Source: JAPPHY01 sp034423135 (lineage in GTDB: Bacteria; Chloroflexota; Dehalococcoidia; Lucifugimonadales; UBA2985). Taken from it: 64,000 nucleotides of DNA. Numbering within the stretch: the first letter of the stretch is position 1; each line of letters starts with the position of its first letter. Location: the NCBI GenBank assembly GCA_034423135.1, contig DAOUJC010000007.1, positions 1 to 64,000 on the forward strand. Direction: 5' to 3'. Both the position numbers and the translations under genes were made by a program. This document shows, piece after piece, positions 1 to 11,500 of this stretch. Below the pieces are notes generated by a model. That model saw only the letters and a list, made by a program, of their open reading frames with translations. It was not told the DNA's origin and ran no database searches.

Positions 1-1100
1 TCAACGGCTTCCGTGGTGTCGATTCCGAGGCGCTGTGCAATTGCGTCGGCCACAATCGCGAAGCGCTGCCGGAACTTGTAGATGAAGCAGAAGTTCACGC
101 CCCGGTGCTCAAGTATGGGACCGGAGATGAACAGGCCGGGCACAATGGTGGACTCGTCCGCCTCTTCCGTGACGACGGGTGCGCCGGTCTCGTTGTACTC
201 GATCATGCCGTCAAGGTAGCCGAGCGATCGCTTGAAGCCGGTGGCGAGGATCGGGCGCGTCTCGCTCGGCCACTCGCGGCCGTCCGAGGCCTGCACAATC
301 CACTTGTCGCCGTCCTCGCGAACCGACGTGATGTCTACACTCTCGTTGAGCTGCAGGTAGCCCGTGGAGTCGGCCCATTCGAGGCGTTCGCGGGAGAACG
401 GGGAGAGGGAGATGCTGGGGTCCGGGTCTTCTCTCTTCCACGTCGCGTGCCGCGCCAGAACGGTCACGCTCTTCTGCAACTGCACGAGCGAGATGGCCGC
501 GTCGGCGGCGCTCTCGTAGCCGCCGATCACCGTAAAGCTGTCGCCCTCAAGATCCTGCCACGTGCGCACCAGGGAGGAGTGGCTGCAGCACTCGGCGCCC
601 TCAAACGGCAGCAGCTCCGGGTACATGAACTCTCCGGCCGCCCAGATGACGTGCCGAGCTCGCACCGGTCTGCCGCTGGTCTCGAGCGTGAACGTGCCGT
701 TCTCCTCCGTCGTGACGGAGCAGACGTCCACGCCGGACTTCACGGGGAGCTCAAAGTGGGTGGCGACGGCGTCGAGGTACCTCGCGTAGGCGCTTCCGCT
801 GGGGTGTTCGCGGTCGAGCGTGAAGGCGGGCGACGTGCGGGGGACGATGGCGTTGAGGTCGAGCATACCGAACGCGTTCGAGGTGAACGACGGCGTGATG
901 AGGCGCATCTCCTGCGGCCACCGCTTGAACGAAGCGCCAACCTCATGGCGATCAAGGACGACGATGTCGTCGACGCCAAACTCCTTGAGGGCAACCGCGC
1001 ATCCAAGTCCGGCCGGCCCCGCTCCAACGATCGCCACATCCCGGAGGCGCGACCGTCTGGTAATCGGGCCACGCTGTCGTAGTTTGCTCTTCTTGCTCAT
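1..1100 (-). CDS. FAD-dependent oxidoreductase (CzcO/FMO-like), 3' end outside window
   Basis: The frame runs from an ATG at 1100 to the window edge without a stop, about 366 codons, so the C-terminus is missing. The N-terminal part carries a dinucleotide-binding motif (VGAGPAGLGCAVAL, about residues 25-38) for FAD. A second glycine-rich motif (VIGGYESAADAA) lies in the middle and would bind NAD(P)H. An ATGF motif follows, then LFISGPILEHRGVNFCFIYK. This layout fits the CzcO / flavin-monooxygenase-like group of two-dinucleotide-domain flavoproteins, which oxidise small substrates in the cytoplasm; the substrate cannot be read from sequence. The start is supported by a GGAGGAAGG ribosome-binding site just upstream. 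A TTGACA box on the minus strand near 1170 could be its -35 element. The + strand frame over the same bases is a shadow. Confidence 0.8.
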   Translation of the reverse strand, partial: MSKKSKLRQRGPITRRSRLRDVAIVGAGPAGLGCAVALKEFGVDDIVVLDRHEVGASFKRWPQEMRLITPSFTSNAFGMLDLNAIVPRTSPAFTLDREHPSGSAYARYLDAVATHFELPVKSGVDVCSVTTEENGTFTLETSGRPVRARHVIWAAGEFMYPELLPFEGAECCSHSSLVRTWQDLEGDSFTVIGGYESAADAAISLVQLQKSVTVLARHATWKREDPDPSISLSPFSRERLEWADSTGYLQLNESVDITSVREDGDKWIVQASDGREWPSETRPILATGFKRSLGYLDGMIEYNETGAPVVTEEADESTIVPGLFISGPILEHRGVNFCFIYKFRQRFAIVADAIAQRLGIDTTEAV

Positions 1101-1260
1101 GCGATCCTTCCTCCCGATCTCTTGCTTATGAACATGACAGTATCGCAGTATAGATACTTACTGTCAATACATCCACCCTCGCGACAGGCTCCACTCCCTG
1201 CCCCGGGGCATCCTCTTGCCCGCTCAAATGGTTCCCTTCGGCTTCGCTCAGGGTAAACTC

Positions 1261-1390
1261 TCGGCTCACCATGAGCGGGCCTAATCTCCCCCGCTCACCC
1301 CCGCATCAAGTGCGGGGCAGGCTCTGAGCTTGTCGAAGGGCGTGAGCGGGGCCTCCAACGTAGGGGCAACCACGAGGGTTGCCCTGTCTT
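1261..1390. repeat. Dispersed hairpin repeat, copy 1
   Basis: The copy contains a CCCCGCA/TGCGGGG hairpin, the string TGAGCTTGTCGAAGGG between CCGCTCA/TGAGCGG-type arms, and GGCCTCCAACGTAGG followed by a small GGGCAACC/GGTTGCCC hairpin. The same elements recur at 5187-5311 in a slightly different order. The two copies bracket the secreted fibronectin-III gene. It resembles REP-type intergenic elements. The rest of the 1101-1460 gap holds the minus-strand promoter of the oxidoreductase near 1130-1175 and no gene that I can support. Confidence 0.75.
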
Positions 1391-1460
1391 CCGAGAGCGG
1401 ACGCATGGGACGCGGTAGGGGTGCCCCTTGTGGGTACCCCTACCAGTCAATACCGGTCCG

Positions 1461-4400
1461 CTAGTCGTTGTCCCGCTCGGTGACCGTCAGGGCGATGCCG
1501 TGCATGTCGTCGTACACCGGGTCCGCCGCCCATTCATCCTCCGTCATCCCCAGGCATTCCGCCGACAGCGTGTAGATGGTGTGCTGTATGGTCAGCGACT
1601 CGTGGTTCGAGTCGTCGTCCTCCGCGGCCACCACAGTGATGGGCACGCCCACGTTCCAGGCGTAGGCCTCGTCCCAGTCGAGGCGGATGCCGCTGCACCA
1701 CTCCGGCAGGCCGGAGGTGTCGTAGCCGCGGGGCAGCAGAATCTTGAACTGCTGGACCGGCAGTTCGCCGGCGAGGTTATCGTATCCGTCGCCGTCCCAG
1801 TGCATCACTACGAACAACGGCAGGGTGGGCTCGCTGCTCAGCTTCACCCGGTAGGTGGCCTCGCCGCCCTCGGTCACCGTCAGCCGGGAGGGGCTCAGGA
1901 TGACCCGCCCGCCGCGGGCGGTCGCGGGGCCGACGTCCTTGGTGATGGACTGCGACCATTCACCGGCGCCCACGGCGTTCAGCGCCCGCACCGAGAACTC
2001 GTATGTCCCTTCACGGTTCAGCCCGGTGATTCTCCGCGAGGTCGTCGTCGAGCCCACACGGGTGGGAGCCACGATGTCGCACACTGTGTCTGCGCCCGAC
2101 GCGCAGGGGCCGAACACCCGGTACTCGTAGCCCGTCACCCGGCTGCCGCCGTCGTCCACCGGCGGGTCCCAGACCAGGGTCACCGCGGTGCGCTCCAGGC
2201 TGGAGAAACGCAGGTTCCCCGGCCAGCCGGGCGCATAGATCTGGAGACCCTCCGTGGTCGCCTGGGCGTAGGCCCACGGGCTGATGAGGCTGCCCTTCAC
2301 CGCCGACACCCGGTAGTGGTGGGTGGTCCCCGAGATCAGGCCGGTGTGGGAGTAGGTTGTGCCGCTGTGGCTGCGGGCCAGGGTCCGCCAGGGGCCGGCC
2401 CCATCCGGGGAGTGCTCGATGGTGTAGCGCAGGCCGGTCTCACCCGACGGCGCGAACCAGCTCAGGTCGATGCGGCCTGAGTCGCCCAGGCCCGGTGTGG
2501 CCGTCAGTCCGTTGGGCGCGCCCAGCTCCTCCGGCTGCTCCAGTAGCCCACCGGCCCCGGCGGGCAGGGACCACGGCCCGGCCACCCCGAACTCGTTCAC
2601 CGCCCGCACCCGGTAGGACTGGTTGACCACGCCGCCTTGCAGATCCGCGTACACGGTTCCCACCACGGCGTCCGCCAGCATTGCCCCGTTGCGCTCCACC
2701 TGGTAGTGGGTCACGGGCCGTCCGTTCAGCAGCTCCAAGGGCTGCCAGTTCAGCACGGCGATGGACGCGTACTTCCGCACGGTCAAAAACTCGGGCGCGC
2801 CCGATCTTCCCGGCATCGCGCCGTGTGGTGTGCTGCGCAGCGCAATCTGCGCCTCGTTGTTGTGGCCCAGGTAGTCGTAGTACTTGGTGGTGTGACGGGT
2901 GCCGTCAATGACCACCGAGTAGTCATGGTCGTTCTCAATGGTCGCGGTGATCTCGGCGTTCGCGCCTGCGCCGGGGATGATGGTGAGGACTTCCGCATCG
3001 GCACGGCCCTCGGAAGATGCCGCTGCCGCCTCCCGCATTTCGCCGATGGTCCATACGCCTTCGCAGAGACCGTCTTCGCCGCAGATCCCCTGGGCGTAGC
3101 TGCCCTGGCTGGCGACGGCCTCGGAGTCCTCGGGCACGCCGCTCAGCGTTACCCGGGCCACCGGGGCCGTGTCCGGCCCGTGGTTCCGCGCCACGATGTT
3201 GTAGGCCCGCTGGCCCGGTTTGGCCAGCGAGTAAGCAGGGTCGTCCCGCACTTCCAGCTCGGCCACCGGACCCACGTGGAAGGTGTAGGTGCCGCTGTCG
3301 GTATACGTCGTGCCGTCATTGACAGCCTCTATCTCGTAGAGCGCGACGTACGTGCCCAGCGTTTCGAAGGCTATTATGAAAGTGGTGCGGTCACCGACGG
3401 GGATATCGTCGTATGAATAGGGATCTCCTTCGACTTTCGTGCCATCCGGAGCATTCAGAAAGTCCGTAGGCTCCCCGTAGACGTAACCCCACATCCTCCA
3501 GCGGCCCGGTGGTGGCGCGCCGTCAACCCCCGACACCGTCACTGATTGCTTGTATTCTGTCCAATCGTAGCCGAACTCAGTCTGGTCCATGTACGGAAGG
3601 AAGAGGCTGGCGGTGGACCACTCGGTTTCTCCTAACTCCGTAACGACCCGGGTCCCGAAATGGTCCGGAACGTGCACCACCAACTCCTCCGGTTGCAGGA
3701 TCATAGTGTTGGTCCGGGCGTACTCAAGGTCGTCGGACCGTAAGCGCCCGCGATGGACGTCGGCAACGGCGTACCTTTCGTTCGGCGATCCTTCGCTGCT
3801 CAACCCAAACGCCGGCTTCACGGCAGTCAGCTCCAGGGAGGGGCTGGCGTCGCAGGGATAGGCGGTCTCGGTAAGGCAGTCGTGCCAGTGGAAGAGAGCC
3901 GTCAAGCCGCTGGCGATCAGCGCCTTGTGCTCCATGCACGCGGTGACGGGGAGCCACGGGGACTCCGGTTCCGGGACCACGTGCTCGACCTCCACCGTGA
4001 GGCACTGACCTTCCGCTGGCAGGCCTCCTGTTCCCGTCACCAGGATGTCCAGCGACTTGTTTCCTTCCGGCGAGCTTCCCGCGGCCAGAGTGCCGATGTT
4101 CCAGATGCCCGTTGCCCGGTTGAAGGTGGTGCCGGCAGGCGGCGTCGCCGTGTACCGCAGGCCCTCGGACGCGGTGACCTTGAATCTCAGGAGGTACTGT
4201 TCTGGGAACTGTTCGAGCCAGGAAGGGTACGGATTGTAAGCCGGGTTGGTGACCTTGACCGTAAAGGTGTTTGTGCCGGGATCAGCGTCCACCCCGTACG
4301 AGAGGCTGGGGAACAAGTGGACATTTTCATATATCCTCTGATCCGGAGCGGAGTCAACTTGCCATACCATATAATTACGCGCCTGGCTGTTGCCCTGATG

Positions 4401-4928
4401 GCCGGGAGTTTCCCGGGGCAAGGATTCCGCGATGGCGGCCTGCAAGCGCACCAAGGAATTTCCTGTATGACGGGGGTCTTCGAGATCATCAATGTTGAAG
4501 ACATCTAACTCAAGTTTTGTCGTCACTGTGATTCCACTTCTCAGCAGAGGAATGTCCCACTCCAGCGTGCCGGTATCAAGGAATCCATCGTTCACATCAG
4601 TAGCGTGGTCAAAGGACTCGTCGAGTTTTATGCTCCTGCCCAGCGTCAGGTCATCAACCTCCATTCGGACCTTTATGTCGCGGACCGTGACGTCCGAGTT
4701 ATTCCGGACGGAAACCACAAAAACGGTTTCGTGGTGGTCTGTGGCTGGGAACCCCCCCTGGGCCGGTGTTGTAAATGAACTCACGTTGGCCATGCTCAAC
4801 TCCAGATCAACCGGCGGCTGCTCCTGGGCTCCGGCGACTGCGGTCCCGATCAGGACCGCGCCCAGAACGGCCAGCGTCGTGGCGATTAGCAGAATCTTCC
4901 TGGCTGTGTTGAATGAGGTATCCATCAT
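1461..4928 (-). CDS. Secreted DUF11 / fibronectin type III / Calx-beta-like surface protein
   Basis: The product is 1155 residues with a clear signal peptide: positively charged start, hydrophobic stretch around residues 11-33, AGAQEQ cleavage region. The middle (about 560-680) contains a DUF11-like domain (NHGPDTAPVARVTLSGVPED). Two to three fibronectin type III domains follow between about 720 and 1010, recognisable by YxVERNG, YxIEHSPDGAGPW and YEYRVFG strands and by SxTTxRxITGL linkers. The C-terminus (about 1015-1155) starts LTVTEGGEATYRVKLSSEP and resembles Calx-beta domains. No membrane anchor or sorting motif is visible after the last domain, so release or non-covalent wall association is inferred. 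Function is probably adhesion or envelope structure. It stands alone, convergent with neither neighbour, and is flanked by hairpin repeats. Confidence 0.75.
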   Translation of the reverse strand: MMDTSFNTARKILLIATTLAVLGAVLIGTAVAGAQEQPPVDLELSMANVSSFTTPAQGGFPATDHHETVFVVSVRNNSDVTVRDIKVRMEVDDLTLGRSIKLDESFDHATDVNDGFLDTGTLEWDIPLLRSGITVTTKLELDVFNIDDLEDPRHTGNSLVRLQAAIAESLPRETPGHQGNSQARNYMVWQVDSAPDQRIYENVHLFPSLSYGVDADPGTNTFTVKVTNPAYNPYPSWLEQFPEQYLLRFKVTASEGLRYTATPPAGTTFNRATGIWNIGTLAAGSSPEGNKSLDILVTGTGGLPAEGQCLTVEVEHVVPEPESPWLPVTACMEHKALIASGLTALFHWHDCLTETAYPCDASPSLELTAVKPAFGLSSEGSPNERYAVADVHRGRLRSDDLEYARTNTMILQPEELVVHVPDHFGTRVVTELGETEWSTASLFLPYMDQTEFGYDWTEYKQSVTVSGVDGAPPPGRWRMWGYVYGEPTDFLNAPDGTKVEGDPYSYDDIPVGDRTTFIIAFETLGTYVALYEIEAVNDGTTYTDSGTYTFHVGPVAELEVRDDPAYSLAKPGQRAYNIVARNHGPDTAPVARVTLSGVPEDSEAVASQGSYAQGICGEDGLCEGVWTIGEMREAAAASSEGRADAEVLTIIPGAGANAEITATIENDHDYSVVIDGTRHTTKYYDYLGHNNEAQIALRSTPHGAMPGRSGAPEFLTVRKYASIAVLNWQPLELLNGRPVTHYQVERNGAMLADAVVGTVYADLQGGVVNQSYRVRAVNEFGVAGPWSLPAGAGGLLEQPEELGAPNGLTATPGLGDSGRIDLSWFAPSGETGLRYTIEHSPDGAGPWRTLARSHSGTTYSHTGLISGTTHHYRVSAVKGSLISPWAYAQATTEGLQIYAPGWPGNLRFSSLERTAVTLVWDPPVDDGGSRVTGYEYRVFGPCASGADTVCDIVAPTRVGSTTTSRRITGLNREGTYEFSVRALNAVGAGEWSQSITKDVGPATARGGRVILSPSRLTVTEGGEATYRVKLSSEPTLPLFVVMHWDGDGYDNLAGELPVQQFKILLPRGYDTSGLPEWCSGIRLDWDEAYAWNVGVPITVVAAEDDDSNHESLTIQHTIYTLSAECLGMTEDEWAADPVYDDMHGIALTVTERDND

Positions 4929-5186
4929 GGTCTTATGTCTATCTCCTAACTTGCACGATTTTCTTCCGGTGTGTGGCCGTCCGCTCCTGTATTTGATATG
5001 TCATATCATTATGTGGTTAAATTACAGGCTTATATCTATAGCTATATCGATACAAAGCATCAATAAACTGCCCGGCACACGAAACTCGATATCATACCAG
5101 ACGGGTTATGATATAGCGGTGACTTGGGGGCTGATTTTCGGTGATCTTTTGTGATTTATCGTGGAGCTGGCATAACGGCTCCGCTT

Positions 5187-5311
5187 ATCCCCGCATCAAG
5201 TGCGGGGCAGGCTCACCATGAGCGGGCCTAATCTCGTCCGCTCATCCTGAGCTTGTCGAAGGGCGTGAGCGGGGCCTCCAACGTAGGCGCAACCCTCGTG
5301 GTTGCCCTGTC
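5187..5311. repeat. Dispersed hairpin repeat, copy 2, in the 4929-5505 gap
   Basis: This is the second copy of the element at 1261-1390: CCCCGCATCAAGTGCGGGG hairpin, TGAGCTTGTCGAAGGGCGTG, GGCCTCCAACGTAGG and a GGTTGCCCTG end. The order of the hairpins differs from copy 1, suggesting a mosaic of small palindromes. The remaining gap has an AT-rich stretch at about 4985-5110 that probably carries the promoter of the minus-strand secreted protein. The region 5330-5505 should hold the promoter of the + strand operon. No further gene is supported there. Confidence 0.7.
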
Positions 5312-5505
5312 CTGCGGGCGGTCTTCGTGACTTGCAAGTTTCCAGTCACGGGATATAATAGGCGCGGATAGTGGTGGAATCGGCGAAACCGCCAAAGCGC
5401 ATTGGCAGAATCGCGCAAAATCATCTCCGCGGGCGTTAGCCCACTCAGAGATTCGTAGCCCTCACGGCATTACGGCCGCCGCCTGTCGGTCACACTTTCA
5501 GCCAC

Positions 5506-8500
5506 ATGATGCGATGGCTTAGGGCAGACTTCTTCAGGTTAGTCACAGGAAGCGTCGGAGGCCAGATCAGACTGCTCCTGATGCTGTCTGCGGCCCTGCT
5601 GGGCTTCTTCTGGCTGCTCGACTATCTGGCGTCCCTGGTTGCGACTTCCCCCCAAGACATTCTGGCAAGCAGCCTAAGCGCCGAGGAGTTCAAGAGCGTT
5701 CCCACAGGCGTGGCGCTGCTGGAGCTATCGGCGTTCGCTCTTGCCGTGGTTCTCGCTGCGGTGGTGCTCGTCACCACGCTGGGCTGGCCCGTAGCACGCT
5801 CATCGTTCCGGCTCTCGCCGTCTCTCGTTTTGGGAGTCCTGTCCTCTGCCGCTATCCTGGCGGGCGGGGCATACGTGGCATTTTCCGGCGTGCTGGAGAG
5901 GAGGCTCTCCTACGACCGGCACCTGGTCGAAGGCTCACTTCTGGAGTCCGGCGCACTCGTGGCGCTCACCGCCGTCTTCTTCTCGCTTGCCATTGCCGGG
6001 GTGGTCAACCGAAAGTCGCTGGTGGCTGTTCTGGTCGCATGGCTGGTGATCGGACTCGCCTCCGGCTTTCTGAATCCCCAGTCGCTCGACGGCCTGGACC
6101 TGTTCGAAAGGACGATAAGGCAGGGCGAATCGGCTGCCTATGCCTCCGTAGTGGAGAAGTACATGAGGACGTTCGAGTTGCCGGAGAGCGTGACCCTGCC
6201 CGCGGCGACTCCTGAGCCCGGCACTGACCCTCTGGACGACGCAGCGCCCAAGGACGCGACTTCCAGTTCGCCCGGGAAGGTACCGCCGGCGCCTGGAGAC
6301 GACGGAGCCGGCCGGCCCGTGTTCCGGGTTGCGGGCGCGGCGCACACCAGGTACCTGCGCGTGGCCACCGGAGACGTGTACGAGAGCGGCGAGTGGCAGC
6401 AGCTCGATACGCAGGGCCTTGCGGTTGGCCCCGGCATAGCAATCGAGGATGCGGTGGACGCCGTGATTCAGCGTCTCGACGCGCAGAACCCTGACCTGGC
6501 AGCAACCGGCAGGCTCAGCCCGGCGCTTCTCGGCAGACCTCTCGCCACTCCGTCCAGCGTGGAGACCAACACCATACGGGTGTTCCCGCCGGACGACTCC
6601 GGAGCAATCGAGGCCGGCGTCGTGCCCATATCCCGCTATCCCTCCGGGATCGATACCGCGGGCACGTACGACCCGTTCAGCGCCACTCTGACCGTGCCCG
6701 AGCGCGTATCGGATTACGAGTGGTCGGCCTCTGTGCCGCAGTTCACGCTGGAGGCCCTTGTGTCTGCAGACGCCGCCACCGATGAGGCGTACCTGCAGCT
6801 GCCGCATGACCTCCCCGAGCGCGTCCGGCAGGTGGCTGAGCAGTTCAATGTCAGCCGGTCCCCCTTCCTGAACGCCAATCAGATCGTGCTGTTCATGGAG
6901 GAGGAGTTGACCTACCTGCCCGGCGATGTTGTTCCTGAGCAGCCTCCCGACGGCAGCGACCCCGTCGACTGGCTCCTCTTCGACGCGCGCGCCGGAAACG
7001 ACGTCAGCTACAGCACTGCCTTCGTGGTACTGGCGCGTGCGGCCGGGATACCGGCGAGGGTGGTGTCCGGCTGGGTCATCGAGGAGCTTGAGGGCGTGCA
7101 GGTAGTCCACGCGCATCAGTTCCATCATTGGGCCGAGATCGCGCTGGAGGACGTGGGCTGGATCACCTTCGATCCTGCTTCCCGTGTGTCCAGGATCGAG
7201 TACATCCAGGAGATCAAACTGGACCAGGCTGTGGAGATGCTGACGGGGAGCGAAGAGCCGGCGGTTCGCGTCGAGGCGGTCGAGGCGCTGGGTGAGATTG
7301 GCAGCGAGGAGGTGCTGCCGTGGCTGCTCGAGGCCCTGGAGAGCGACCCGGATGTGGAGGTTCGCCGGTCTGCCGCGGTCGCACTGCAGAAGCTGGACTT
7401 CGACATGCTGGTCTGGATACTGCTCAATCACCAGGACCCGGAGATGAGGGCTGCGGCGGCAGGTGCGCTCAACGTACTGCGCGACGCTAGAGCGGCGCAG
7501 CCGTTCCTGCAGGCGTTGTCCAGGGACGAGCATGCGCCCGTCAGGGTGGAGGTCGCAGAGGGCCTGGCGCACATTGGCAAGAACAGAGCGGAGAGCGGGC
7601 TGCTGCTGGCTGCGACTACGGACGTGGACGCCTCCGTGCGGGAGGCCGCCGTGCGTTCGCTCGGCGTGCTCGGGACCGGCTGGACCGCCAGGCAGCTGGT
7701 GTCGATACTCGGCTCAGATTCGGAAGCCGCGGTGCGGCGCGCTACCGCGACTGCGCTGGGCCAGATCGGGGCAGCCGTGGCCCTGGCGCCGTTGATCGAG
7801 GCCAGATCTGCGGACGAGGATGCGACCGTCAGAGAGGCCGCAGGCGGCGCGCTGATGCGGTGGAGCAGCCGGCAACTGATGTCCGTGCTGGAAGAGTCGT
7901 GGCAGCCTGATGAGAGAGCCGCAGCAGCCCAGCTTCTGGGAGAGCGCGAGTTCACCGCCGCCATTCCCGCGCTGAGCGTCGCGCTGTACGACCCCAGCGA
8001 GGATGTGCGCGGCGCGGCGCTGACCGCGTTGGGCGGCATGGGGGAGCTCACCTGGCTTGAGAACGGCCTTGGCCTGCTGACGCAGCCCGGTGGGTACTTC
8101 GCGTTGATTCCGGGGACAACGGCCGAGGTCGCGAGCGGGACTCTCCGCAAGCCCGTGTTCGAGTTGAGCGGAGGCAGCGACACAAACCTCCTAAGGAATG
8201 CCGTGGGCGACTACTACGTCGACAGAACCTGGCTGCCCATTGAGCAGCTCAGGTTCTCCCGCGACGAACCGGGCGCAGATTTGTCGGCGGCCGAGGTTCC
8301 GAGGACATTGAACCCGGGCTACGTGTACAGGAACGAGGTATCCGTATATCCCGTTCAGGGTTTCGGGGCCATCCTTCCCGGCTCGGCGCCAACTTCCTAT
8401 CGCCTGGAGTCAATCTCAGACATTGGCACTTACTGGCCCAACAGCGCGACATACGTCATTGCCCAGGAGAGCCCCTTCTATGAATGGGTCTCCGAAATCC

Positions 8501-11500
8501 ACGAGTTCTCTCCCGGTGACCTGGACTCAGCAGAGCGGTGGCCCACGTCCGAATACTCCTACACAGAGCTGCAGGAGCGGCCGTGGCTGGATCGTGCTCG
8601 TGACCTGGCGGTTCACATAACCGGCGGGGAATCCACAGCCTACGGCAAGGCCAAGGCCATCGAGCAGTACCTGCAGTCCGAGTACACGTACCGGTTTGCC
8701 GAATCGGGTGATTCGTCGCTTCCGCCGCCGGATCGAGACCCAGTAGACTGGTTCCTGTTCGAGAGCCGCGAAGGAACGAGCGGAAACTTCAGCAGCGCAT
8801 TCGTGATTCTCTCCAGGCTGGTCGGCGTTCCGGCACGGGTGGTTTCCGGCTGGGCAATCACGGCCGGTTCCGAGAGTCAGCATATCTGCACCGACCAGGC
8901 GCATCAGTGGGCGGAAGTGGCGTTCGACGGGCCGGGTTGGGTCACATTCGACCCGACACCGGGTGGAGCGCCATCCAGAGCGAGCCTTAGCTGTGATCCA
9001 GAGGAAATCTCTCGGTTTCCCGGTGGAAACTTGACTCGTCTCGAGAATGGTTCCACTATCTCCGGGCTTGGCGGAGGGGTTACATTCACTCCAGGCACAA
9101 CTACGCAGCAATCTCCTGGGCTGCCTCACATACCAGTCTTCAACGTGAGGGGGGCCGGCAATACCTCTTACCTGCGTACCGCCGTCGGAGACGTCTATCA
9201 GACCACGCATTGGGCCCAGCTGGACCCGGTGTCCGTCCCATACGCAGCCGGGGACGGCGTTCCCGCAACCGTGCGGAGGCCTTACGACGCGCGGTCAGGC
9301 CGCTTTGCGTGGCTGCCCGACCACAGGCTGGAAACCGAAGCCCTCTTTGGCTTCCATGACTACTCCGCCAGCGCCAGCTATGACCGGATTCACGTATACC
9401 CGGCCGAGGAACGTGCCAGCTTGCCCGCCGGACTGTTGCCAACGTCTCTTCACCTGCAATCGGCGGACCAGGACGGGACCATACTGCCATTCAGCTCCAC
9501 ATTCTCGGCTAACGCGCCCCCGTGGACCTACCAGTGGACATCCGAGATTCCCTCGTATTCGGAACAGCAGCTGTCCGCAGCCGTCGCCGCATCTGACCCG
9601 ACCTATACCCGGCTGCCGGAACGCATGCCGGCTCGCGTGCGGGAGCTGGCGCAGACCATCACGTCCGGCTACGCCACCACTTACGAGAAGGCCAAGGCAC
9701 TTGAGCGATACCTGTCCACCAACTACACCTATGCGTTTGCGGATAGCTCTCGGAGTGGAGACCCTCCGCCCGGCCGTGATCCAACGGACTGGTTCCTGTT
9801 CGACTATCGCGAGGGCACTTGCGGTGTGTTCAGCAGTGCATTTGTCGTGCTGGCACGTTCGATAGGCATACCGGCGAGGGTTGTTTCGGGGTGGGCGATT
9901 TCAGCCACAGACTATACGCAGACCGTGTATCTTGACCAGGCACATCAGTGGGCGGAGGTGGCATTCGAGGGGCTTGGATGGGTGACGTTCGAGCCAACGG
10001 CACCGGGTAGTGCGGTCGCGCGAGCCGCGGAGGTTGAGCCGACCGAGGAGACCGTCGAGCAGGACGGAAATGACCCCGGAGAGAGTGACCAAGGCACGGT
10101 GAGTGACGCGGGCGAAGATAGCAACGCGGGCACGGAAAGCGGCGCCGGCGGAGATGGTGACGCGGGCACAGAGAACGCCCAGGACGACCCGTGGGGTGCA
10201 CTGGTCAGCGGCGATGTCGCTGAGCGAGAGGAGGCGCTGAGGTTGCTGGAGGAGCAGGGCGCAGAGGTTATCCGCCTGGAAGACGGGTCGGCTCTCATAC
10301 GCCAGGACGATGAACTGCGCTTTTTCCCCGGTGGAACTACGATGCAGGCTCAACTGCCACCCCACGTGCCTATATTCAATGTTGTAGGGGCTGGTAATAC
10401 CAGCTACCTGCGTACAGCGGTCGGCGAGATTTATGCAGGAGGAAACTGGGCTCAGCTAGACCCCGTTACCGTTCCATACGCTTCCGGGGACAGCGTTCCC
10501 GGGTCGTTTCAGAGTGCCTACTCAAGCCGTTCAGGCCAGTTCGCGTCAGTGCCCGAATACAGGCTGGAGACGGAATCGTTATTCGGGTTCCGCGAAGGCT
10601 CGGACACCACCTCCGAAGACCGGATTCGCATATATCCCCTCAGCGGCTCTAAGGGGCTACCTGCCGGGCTGGTGCCAACATCCTTGCACACGCAATCGGC
10701 CAATCGGAACGGGGAAATACATGCATTCAGCTCCACGTTTTCTACCAGTGAATGGGGTGCAACCTTTACGTGGACATCCGAGATTCCTTCATATTCCACA
10801 GGTCGACGTGCTGCGGCCGTCGCTGCGTCTGACCCCACCTATACCCAGCTACCGGCGGGCCTGCCGGGTCGGATACGTGAGCTGGCCCTGAGTATCACCG
10901 CAGGCCATGGCACCACATACGCCAAAGCCAAGGCGCTGGAGCAATACCTGTCTACCAACTACACGTACGCGTTTGCGGATAGCTCACGGAGCGGAGACCC
11001 TCCGCCTGGCCGTGATCCGTCGGACTGGTTCCTGTTCGACCATCGAGAGGGCACGTGCGGCCAGTTCAGCAGCGCCTTTGTCTTGCTGGCGCGATCCGTG
11101 GGCATACCGGCAAGGGTGGTTTCCGGCTGGCTCATTGACGCTACGGACGCCCCGCAGACCGTGTACGCCATTCAGTCCCATCAGTGGGCGGAGGTCCCCT
11201 TTGAGGGGCTTGGGTGGGTGACATTCGAGCCGACGGCGGGGAGTGAGTTACCTGACGGAGAGTATTTGACGCCTCTGCCGCCCATTCAGGAAACCGTTAC
11301 TACCATCACTCGGTGGCCTGCCGAAGTGCGGAGACAGGTACCGTTCATTATTGGCGGCAATGTCACGACTGAAGACGGGAGAAGCGTAAGCGGACTGGAG
11401 GTGGAGATCTACGTCAACGAGACGAAGGAGCTCGGCGGCACCCTGCTCGGGACAACCACGACAACCTCCAACGGCTACCAGGCTGAGGTGATGCTGCCAA

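Noticed and set aside
105..1082. 325-codon + strand open frame
   Set aside because: It is antisense to the flavoprotein frame, which has clear dinucleotide-binding motifs; the + frame shows Arg/His/Val-rich shadow composition and no domain.
5935..7572. 545-codon minus-strand open frame inside the giant transglutaminase gene
   Set aside because: GC-rich shadow of a strongly supported + strand protein; composition is His/Arg/Gly-rich without motif.
9133..11250. Long direct repeats of about 900 bases as a possible mobile or tandem element
   Set aside because: They are in-frame duplications of transglutaminase units within one protein, not an insertion.
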